A DNA stretch of 5,341 bases from an uncultured Rhodovulum sp. (GTDB lineage: Bacteria > Pseudomonadota > Alphaproteobacteria > Rhodobacterales > Rhodobacteraceae). The translations under genes and the position numbers were made by a program. The notes under the pieces are model-generated. The model made no database searches, was not told the origin of the DNA, and saw only the letters and a list, made by a program, of their open reading frames with translations. The stretch's first letter is position 1. Every line of letters starts with the position of its first letter. This document shows, one piece after another, positions 1 to 5,341 of the stretch. The stretch lies in assembly GCA_946221765.1 (NCBI GenBank), contig CAMIMK010000240.1:1-5341 (forward strand), given 5' to 3'.

Positions 1-2
1 TG

Positions 3-3000
3 GGCGGCAACATCATCTGGGCGACCGATTTCCGCGAGGAGACGAAGACCACCACCCAAGGAGGCGGCAAGGGTGGCGGGGGCGGCAAGGTCAAGACGAC
101 CGAGTATCTCTACTACGCCAGCTTCGCCGTGGCGCTGTGCGAGGGGCCGATCACCGGCATCGGGCGCGTCTGGGCCGACGGCAAGCCGATGGACCTCTCC
201 GGCGTCACCTGGCGCTGGTATCCGGGCGACGAGGCGCAGGCCGCCGATCCGTTCATCGCCGCGAAGATGGGCGCTGCCAATACACCCGCCTATCGCGGCA
301 CGGCCTATGTGATCTTCGAGGAGCTGGCGCTTTCGGCCTACGGCAACCGCCTGCCGCAGCTCTCCTTCGAGGTGTTCCGGCCGCTCGCCGATCCCGACAC
401 CGCCGAAGGGCTGACCCGCGCCGTCACCATGATCCCGGCCTCGGGGGAGTTCACCTACGCCACGCAGGCCATTCGCAAGACCGATGGCGGCGCGACGGTT
501 CCGGAAAACCTGAACGCGCTGGCCGACTCCACCGATATGGTGGAGGCGCTGCACCGGCTGCAGGCGATGGCCCCTGCGGTCGAGAGCGTCAGCCTCGTGG
601 TGGCGTGGTTCGGGGACGACCTGCGAGCGGGCTCCTGCAAGCTGCGCCCGGGCGTCGAGGTCACGGCCAAATCCACGACGCCGGTCGGCTGGTCGGTCAA
701 TGGCGTCAGCCGGGCGAATGCTTTCCTCGTCAGCCGCGACGCCGAGGATCGCCCGGTCTATGGCGGCACGCCCGCCGATTTCGCGGTTGTGCAGGCAATC
801 CGGGATCTGAAGGCGCGCGGGCTGCGCGTGACCTTCTATCCGTTCCTCCTGATGGACGTCCCGCCCGGCAACACGCTGCCGACCCCGTATTCCGACAACG
901 CCGCCGAGATGGGACAGCCGACATTCCCCTGGCGCGGCCGGATAACCTGTTCGCCCGCGGCAGGCTATGCCGGGAGCGTGGACAAGACAGCCACGGCGTC
1001 GAGCCAGGTCGCAGCCTTTTTCGGCAGCGCGGCCCCCTCTGACTTTACGATCTCGGGCGACACCGTCTCCTGGACCGGCCCGTCCGGGGACTGGGGCCTG
1101 CGCCGCATGATGCTGCACTACGCCCATCTCTGCGCGGCGGCGGGCGGGGTCGATGCCTTCCTGATCGGCTCGGAGATGCGCGGGCTGACCACCATCCGCT
1201 CGGGTGCCAGCAGCTATCCGGCTGTCACCGCGTTCAAGGCACTCGCTGCCGATGTTCGTGCCATTCTCGGCGCGGGCACGGAGTTCGGCTATGCAGCCGA
1301 CTGGTCGGAATACTTCGGGCATCACCCGGGCGACGGCTCGGGCGATGTGTTCTTCCACCTCGACCCGCTCTGGGCCGATCCTGAGATCGATTTTGTCGGC
1401 ATCGACAACTACATGCCGCTCTCCGACTGGCGCGACGGGTTCGGGCATGCGGATGCCGCCGAAGGCTGGCCCGCGATCTACGACCGGGCTTATCTGCAGG
1501 CGAACATCGCGGGCCGCGAAGGCTTCGACTGGTTCTACGCCAGCGCAGCGGATCGGTCGGCGCAGGTGCGCACGCCGGTTACCGATGGCGCTGCGGGCAA
1601 GCCGTGGGTCTTCCGCTACAAGGATCTGCGCGCCTGGTGGTCCAATCCTCATTTCAATCGTCCGGGTGGGGTGGAGAGCGGCACGCCGACAGCATGGGTG
1701 CCGCAATCGAAGCCCATCCGCTTCACCGAACTCGGCTGCCCGGCCATCGACCGCGGCACCAACCAGCCCAATGTCTTCTTCGACCCGAAATCGTCGGAGA
1801 GCTTCACGCCGTATTTCTCACGGGGCTGGCGCGACGACACCATCCAGCGCGCCTATCTCGAGGCGACCTACCTGTTCTGGGGCGAGGCCGCGAACAATCC
1901 GCTGTCCTCGGTCTACGGCGGCCGGATGGTCGATGTGCCGGAGTGCGCAGCTTGGACCTGGGACGCGCGTCCATATCCGTTCTTTCCCGAACTGACCGAT
2001 GTCTGGACCGATGGCCCCAACTGGCGTCTCGGCCATTGGCTGACCGGGCGCCTCGGGTCGGTGTCGCTGGCGGCGCTCGTCCGGCATCTCTGCCTGCGCG
2101 CCGGGCTGACTGAGGACCGCATCGACGTCACTGGCCTTTGGGGCGCGGTCGAGGGCTATGCCATCGGTGCGCTGGAAAGCCCGCGCGCCTCGATCACCAC
2201 GCTTGCCCGCCACTTCGGCTTCGACGCCGTCGAGACCGAGGGGGTGATCCGCTTCGTCATGCGCGGCCGGGCCTCCGTCGCCACCCTCGCACCCGACGAT
2301 CTGGTGGCCGCCCGCGAGGGCGACCTACTCGAACTGACCCGCGGCCAGGAGACCGAACTGCCGCAGGCCCTGAAATGGCAGGTTGCCCGTGCCGACGAGG
2401 ATTACGACGCGGCCCTCGTCGAGGCGCGGCGCATCACGGTGGACACGACGAGGATCGCGTCCGAGTCCTTCCCGATGGCGATCCCGCCCGAGGAGGCCGA
2501 ACGCCGCTGCCGCCGCGCGCTGATGGAAGCGTGGATCGGCCGCGAAAGCGCCACCTTCCGCCTGCCGCCTTCGCGGCTGGCGCTGGACCCCGCCGACGTG
2601 ATCCGGCTTGTGCATGACGGTCGCGACATCGAGTTGCGGCTGGTATCCATCGCCGATTCCGATGGGCGGGGCGTCGAGGCCGTCCGCCAGGACCGCGCCG
2701 CCTATGACCTGCCACCCGGCGATCCGCGCACCGTGACGCTGACCCGGGCCGTGGTATTCGGCGCGCCGGATGTGGTGTTGCTCGACCTGCCGCAACTGTC
2801 CGAGGACCAGCCCGCGCACCGGCCGATGGTCGCGGCCCATGCCGTTCCTTGGCCGGGCGAGATGGCGGTGTTCCGCAGCCCGGGGTCGGATGGCTTTGCC
2901 TTGCTGACCACCTTCGGCAGCCGCGCTCGGATCGGCACGCTGGTGTCGGATTTCTATCCGGGCCCGACCTCTCGCTTCGATCTCGGCAATGCGCTGGTCG

Positions 3001-3719
3001 TGGATATGGTCTCAGGCACGCTGGAAAGCGTCACCGACCTGACCCTGTTCGGCGGCGCCAATGCGTTGGCAGTGGAGGCAGCACCGGGCAAATGGGAGAT
3101 CGTGCAGGCGGGTGTCGCCGAACTGATCGCCACTGGGCGCTATCGCCTGACCCGCCTCCTGCGCGGCCAGCGCGGCACCGAAGCCGCAATCGGCAATCCC
3201 ACCCCGGCTGGGGCACGGGTGGTGATACTGGACACAGCGCTGGCTCCGCTCCCGATCGCCGAGGCCGATCTCGGTCTGCCATGGAACTGGCGCATCGGCC
3301 CCGCGGCGCGATCCGTCAGTGACGCCAGCTACACCCCGCTGGCCTTCACGCCAGCCGGTCGCGGCCTCGTGCCCTTCGCCCCGGTTCATGTCGAACAGCC
3401 GTGGCGGACAGCGCGCAGCCCGGGCGATCTGACGATCCGCTGGACGCGCCGGTCGCGCGCGCTGGTGGCCGATGCCTGGGAACAGGTCGAGGTGCCTTTG
3501 GCCGAGGACTTCGAGAGCTACGACGTCCAGATCCTCGACGGGGCAGCGGTCAAGCGGACGCTGGCCAGCGCCACGACGTCCGTCCTCTACTCCGCCGCCC
3601 AGCAGACCGCCGACTGGGGTGCGCCGTTCGGCCCCGGCCAGACACTGGCCATCCGAATTTACCAGCTCTCGAACCGCCTCGGTCGCGGCGATCCCGCCAC
3701 CGTCACCCTCCAGTTCTGA
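3..3719 (+). CDS. Baseplate multidomain protein megatron (GTA gp15/Rcc01698-like tail-tip protein), 5'-truncated
   Basis: Structural protein of the tail tip/baseplate in siphovirus-like prophages and gene transfer agents; in the RcGTA particle the homologue forms the distal hub that contacts the host envelope. The frame is open from base 3 (bases 1-2 end the preceding codon) to TGA at 3717-3719, giving 1238 residues. A GTG at 129 lies inside conserved sequence and is not the start. Counting from base 3: residues 1-6 GGNIIW open the conserved N-terminal tail-tip region, followed by a Gly/Lys-rich loop (20-29), EYLYYASFAVALCEGPI (34-50) and FEVFRP (ending 127). The GTA TIM-barrel domain covers about 260-640, with YPFLLMD near 279, IGSEMRG (Glu391), AADWSEYFG (431-439), IDNYMPLSDWR and FTELGCPA (Glu576). 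A phage-tail_3-like hub domain covers about 687-860. An Rcc01698-like C-terminal segment lies near 1031-1060 (motif RYRLTRLLRGQRGTE), and a fibronectin-III-like end covers 1121-1238 (TIRWTRRSR, YQLSNRLGRG). The family is about 1300 residues long, so roughly 80 N-terminal residues probably lie upstream. No internal stop or frameshift is seen. Family assignment is firm; prophage versus GTA origin is not. Confidence 0.93.
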   Translation, partial: GGNIIWATDFREETKTTTQGGGKGGGGGKVKTTEYLYYASFAVALCEGPITGIGRVWADGKPMDLSGVTWRWYPGDEAQAADPFIAAKMGAANTPAYRGTAYVIFEELALSAYGNRLPQLSFEVFRPLADPDTAEGLTRAVTMIPASGEFTYATQAIRKTDGGATVPENLNALADSTDMVEALHRLQAMAPAVESVSLVVAWFGDDLRAGSCKLRPGVEVTAKSTTPVGWSVNGVSRANAFLVSRDAEDRPVYGGTPADFAVVQAIRDLKARGLRVTFYPFLLMDVPPGNTLPTPYSDNAAEMGQPTFPWRGRITCSPAAGYAGSVDKTATASSQVAAFFGSAAPSDFTISGDTVSWTGPSGDWGLRRMMLHYAHLCAAAGGVDAFLIGSEMRGLTTIRSGASSYPAVTAFKALAADVRAILGAGTEFGYAADWSEYFGHHPGDGSGDVFFHLDPLWADPEIDFVGIDNYMPLSDWRDGFGHADAAEGWPAIYDRAYLQANIAGREGFDWFYASAADRSAQVRTPVTDGAAGKPWVFRYKDLRAWWSNPHFNRPGGVESGTPTAWVPQSKPIRFTELGCPAIDRGTNQPNVFFDPKSSESFTPYFSRGWRDDTIQRAYLEATYLFWGEAANNPLSSVYGGRMVDVPECAAWTWDARPYPFFPELTDVWTDGPNWRLGHWLTGRLGSVSLAALVRHLCLRAGLTEDRIDVTGLWGAVEGYAIGALESPRASITTLARHFGFDAVETEGVIRFVMRGRASVATLAPDDLVAAREGDLLELTRGQETELPQALKWQVARADEDYDAALVEARRITVDTTRIASESFPMAIPPEEAERRCRRALMEAWIGRESATFRLPPSRLALDPADVIRLVHDGRDIELRLVSIADSDGRGVEAVRQDRAAYDLPPGDPRTVTLTRAVVFGAPDVVLLDLPQLSEDQPAHRPMVAAHAVPWPGEMAVFRSPGSDGFALLTTFGSRARIGTLVSDFYPGPTSRFDLGNALVVDMVSGTLESVTDLTLFGGANALAVEAAPGKWEIVQAGVAELIATGRYRLTRLLRGQRGTEAAIGNPTPAGARVVILDTALAPLPIAEADLGLPWNWRIGPAARSVSDASYTPLAFTPAGRGLVPFAPVHVEQPWRTARSPGDLTIRWTRRSRALVADAWEQVEVPLAEDFESYDVQILDGAAVKRTLASATTSVLYSAAQQTADWGAPFGPGQTLAIRIYQLSNRLGRGDPATVTLQF

Positions 3720-3722
3720 AGG
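3718..3722 (+). promoter_or_regulatory. Ribosome binding site of the DUF2793 fibre gene, overlapping the megatron stop
   Basis: GAAGG is a good Shine-Dalgarno match and lies 6 bases before the ATG at 3729. Its first two bases are the last two of the megatron TGA stop (3717-3719). This decides the start of the fibre gene and suggests translational coupling: ribosomes ending megatron are positioned to reinitiate. No room exists for a separate promoter in the 9-base gap, although a promoter inside the upstream gene cannot be excluded. Confidence 0.7.
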
Positions 3723-3728
3723 CCCGTC

Positions 3729-5341
3729 ATGTCCGACACCTCCACCCACCTTGGCCTGCCATACCTGCTGGCGGCCCAAGCCCAGAAGCATGTCACGCAC
3801 AACGAGGCCCTGCGCCTGCTCGATGCCATGGTGCAGTTGTCAGTCCTCGACCGCACGCGCCCCACGCCGCCCGCCAGCCCCGCCGATGGCGACCGTCACC
3901 TCGTGGCATCGGGCGCGACGGGCCTCTGGGCGGGGTGGGATCTGAACGTGGCCTTCTGGGTCGATGGTGTCTGGATGCGCCTCGTGCCGCGCCAAGGCTG
4001 GCTGGTCTGGATTGCGGCAGAGCAGGTCTTTGTCGTCTGGAATGGCAGCGCATGGGACCCGGTCGGCGTGCCGCAGGATGTTTCCGACGCCATCTTCAGC
4101 CTCGTCAATGACACCGATCCGACGAAGAAGGCGCTGTTTTCGCTTTCGGGGATCACCACCGGCACGACCCGGACCTTCACACTGCCCAACACCTCCAGCG
4201 AGTTGGCGATCCTTGCAGGCACCCAGACCTTCACGGGCAACAAGACCTTCTCCGGCATGCTGACCGCCTCGGGCACCGTTACGGTTTCGGCGGCTTCGGC
4301 CAGCATCGGCACGGCAACGACGACCGCCACCTACGGCATGGGCACCGGGGCGACGACCACTGGCGTGACCAAAACCGTGAACCTCGGTACCGGCGGCGCA
4401 TCCGGATCGACCACGGTCGTCAACATTGGCTCGGCCACCCCGGGCGCCGGGGGCACGACGGTCGTGAACACGCCCACCGTGACTTTCGCCAATGCGGTGG
4501 CGCAGGTTGGCATGCCCCAGGCCAACCTGACCGCGCAGCTTCTCGGCCTCGGTGGGGCGACAGCCGACAGCTACAATCGCGTGTCGGTCAATACCCCGGC
4601 ACTGCTGTTCAACAACGCAGGCGCCGGGATCGAGGTCACCGTCAACAAGGCGGCCGCCGGAAACGACGCGGCATTCGCCTTCAAGACCGGGTTTTCGGCC
4701 CGGGCGCTGATCGGCCTCTTGGGCAACGACGATTTCAGCTTCAAGGTCAGCCCGGATGGCTCAGCCTTCTTTGATGCCATCAGGATCGACCGCGCTAGCG
4801 GCCAGGTGGAACTGCCGCAGCCCACCATCCTGCCGGGGCTCAGCGCCGCTCCATCCCCTCCGCCCAGCGGCAAGGCGGCCGTATATGCGCGCAATCGGGC
4901 GGGGGCCCCTTGGATCGACGTCATGCGCCCCTCCGGCCGGGACTTCCCGCTTCAACCCCACTTCGGGGTCAACCGGATTGCCAACTGGTCGCCCTCGGTC
5001 ACAACAACGATCACAACAGAAGGCCTGCCGATCACCTCGGTCGGCACCGTTTCGCACCCAACGCTGGCTGCAACGAACCTGGCCGCCAGCATGCGCCGCT
5101 GGCGGCTGACCTCGGCGGCGGTGGTGGATTCTGCGGCCGAGCAGCGTTCTGCCGGTTGGGCCTGCTGGCGTGGCAATGCGGCGGGATTGGGCGGCTGGAC
5201 CTTCGTCACGCGGATTTCGCTCACGACGCTGCAGGCGACCGGCATGGGCTTCTTCGGCCTCTACGGCTCCACCGCCGCGCTGGCGACCACCCTGACGCTG
5301 GCCGCCGCCATCAACTGCATTGGCATCGGCTTCCAGCGGGG
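3729..5341 (+). CDS. DUF2793 domain-containing phage tail fibre protein, 3'-truncated
   Basis: Probable tail fibre that binds the host surface and docks on the tail tip. ATG at 3729 follows a GAAGG ribosome site by 6 bases, and the predicted N-terminus (MSDTSTHLGLPYLLAAQAQK) is the normal beginning of DUF2793 proteins. The frame stays open to the window end: 537 codons plus two bases, no stop. Modules: DUF2793 at about 8-110 (AAQAQKHVTHNEALRLLD, SPADGDRHLVASGATGLWAG, then VVWNGSAWD near 102-110); a phage-fibre shaft motif at 128-176 (DTDPTKKALFSLSG, TTRTFTLPNTSSELAIL, TFTGNKTFSG); a Gly/Thr-rich repeat section at about 190-250 with three V-N motifs; a conserved middle module at about 284-363 (LLFNNAGAGIEVTVNKAA, FKTGFSARALIGLLGNDDF, IRIDRASGQVELP); a Pro-rich linker (SAAPSPPPSGKA); and a C-terminal domain from about 406 (FPLQPHFGVNRIANW, RRWRLTSAAVVDSAAEQRS, GGWTFVTRISL), possibly the receptor-facing tip. 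The protein ends in mid-domain, so further residues lie outside. It sits 9 bases behind megatron and is probably cotranscribed with it. The receptor is unknown. Confidence 0.88.
   Translation, partial: MSDTSTHLGLPYLLAAQAQKHVTHNEALRLLDAMVQLSVLDRTRPTPPASPADGDRHLVASGATGLWAGWDLNVAFWVDGVWMRLVPRQGWLVWIAAEQVFVVWNGSAWDPVGVPQDVSDAIFSLVNDTDPTKKALFSLSGITTGTTRTFTLPNTSSELAILAGTQTFTGNKTFSGMLTASGTVTVSAASASIGTATTTATYGMGTGATTTGVTKTVNLGTGGASGSTTVVNIGSATPGAGGTTVVNTPTVTFANAVAQVGMPQANLTAQLLGLGGATADSYNRVSVNTPALLFNNAGAGIEVTVNKAAAGNDAAFAFKTGFSARALIGLLGNDDFSFKVSPDGSAFFDAIRIDRASGQVELPQPTILPGLSAAPSPPPSGKAAVYARNRAGAPWIDVMRPSGRDFPLQPHFGVNRIANWSPSVTTTITTEGLPITSVGTVSHPTLAATNLAASMRRWRLTSAAVVDSAAEQRSAGWACWRGNAAGLGGWTFVTRISLTTLQATGMGFFGLYGSTAALATTLTLAAAINCIGIGFQR
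4293..4472 (+). repeat. Degenerate Gly/Thr/Val-Asn repeat section within the fibre gene
   Basis: Within the fibre frame, three imperfect copies of a [TK]-[TV]-V-N motif have their Asn codons at 4380, 4422 and 4467 (residues 218, 232 and 247), so the period is 14-15 residues. They are TKTVNLG, STTVVNIG and GTTVVNT, separated by Gly/Ser/Ala-rich turns such as GTGGASGS and SATPGAGG. A less regular stretch (ASIGTATTTATYGMGTGATTTG) precedes them. DNA identity between copies is strongest at ACGGTCGT(C/G)AAC. Repeats of this kind are known in trimeric phage fibres, where they form beta-structured shafts; the fold here is inferred. Confidence 0.6.

Larger units (their letters stand above)
1..5341 (+). 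mobile_element. Partial tail module of a prophage or gene-transfer-agent-like element
   Basis: The whole window consists of two consecutive late structural genes (tail-tip megatron, then DUF2793 fibre) on one strand with a 9-base gap, the normal end of a siphovirus-like tail cluster in Rhodobacterales. The element's boundaries, integrase, attachment sites, packaging genes and lysis genes are not in the window, so extent and mobility cannot be judged. Adjacency of the fibre to megatron favours a prophage over an RcGTA-type cluster, but a GTA in another genus cannot be excluded. Confidence 0.5.

Noticed and set aside
129..131. GTG as start of megatron
   Set aside because: The same frame is open upstream to the window edge and encodes conserved family sequence (GGNIIWATDFRE, EYLYYASFA), so the real start is outside the window.
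137..1042. Long + strand frame (301 codons) overlapping megatron
   Set aside because: Arg/Gly/Ala-rich shadow of the GC-rich megatron frame; the true frame there has strong family motifs throughout.
3012..3800. Antisense frame of 262 codons across the megatron/fibre junction
   Set aside because: Low-complexity composition, no recognisable motif, and it lies opposite two well-supported genes; long antisense frames are expected at this GC content.
3401..4111. + strand frame of 236 codons spanning the gene junction
   Set aside because: Out of frame with both real genes, Pro/Arg-rich, and it would ignore the clear stop, ribosome site and start at 3717-3731.
4454..4466. Perfect inverted repeat CACGAC-G-GTCGTG
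   Set aside because: Lies inside the fibre's Thr-Thr-Val-Val repeat and is explained by codon choice; a 1-base loop cannot form a normal hairpin and there is no operator context.
4955..4969. Hairpin ACCCC-ACTTC-GGGGT as possible terminator
   Set aside because: Only five base pairs, no T-tract, and it is within the open fibre frame.

Overview
The window is a piece of a siphovirus-type tail gene cluster from a high-GC alphaproteobacterium, most likely of the Rhodobacteraceae (Rhodobacter/Paracoccus/Roseobacter group). The assignment rests on the strongly GC-biased third codon positions and on two neighbouring protein families typical of that group: the GTA/prophage multidomain baseplate protein called 'megatron', and a DUF2793 tail-fibre protein. 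Nothing in the sequence fixes the genus.

Layout: both genes are on the + strand, and each is cut by one edge of the window. From base 3 to 3719 runs one continuous reading frame for the megatron protein, which lacks its N-terminus. It is homologous in architecture to Rhodobacter capsulatus GTA gp15/Rcc01698: a tail-tip N-terminal region, a GTA TIM-barrel domain, a phage-tail_3 (hub) domain and a C-terminal Rcc01698-like/fibronectin-like region. After a gap of only 9 bases, with a ribosome binding site that overlaps the megatron stop codon, a second gene starts at 3729. It stays open to the end of the window (537 codons plus 2 bases). It encodes a modular tail fibre: an N-terminal DUF2793 attachment domain, a short fibre-shaft module, a Gly/Thr/Val-Asn repeat section, a conserved middle module and a C-terminal domain that may be the receptor-facing tip.

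How they work together (inference from the families): megatron forms the tail-tip hub/baseplate, and the DUF2793 protein is probably a fibre docked on it that contacts the host surface. The tight spacing suggests one late structural transcript with coupled translation. The genes could belong to a prophage or a gene transfer agent; the fibre gene directly behind megatron fits a prophage or prophage-like element better than the R. capsulatus GTA, whose DUF2793 fibre gene (rcc00171) lies away from the main cluster. No RNA gene, CRISPR array, insertion sequence, promoter, terminator or attachment site is visible, and there is no non-coding stretch longer than 9 bases. I see no clear sign of an undescribed system. 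The most interesting points are the glycosidase-like glutamates in the TIM barrel and the composite fibre.
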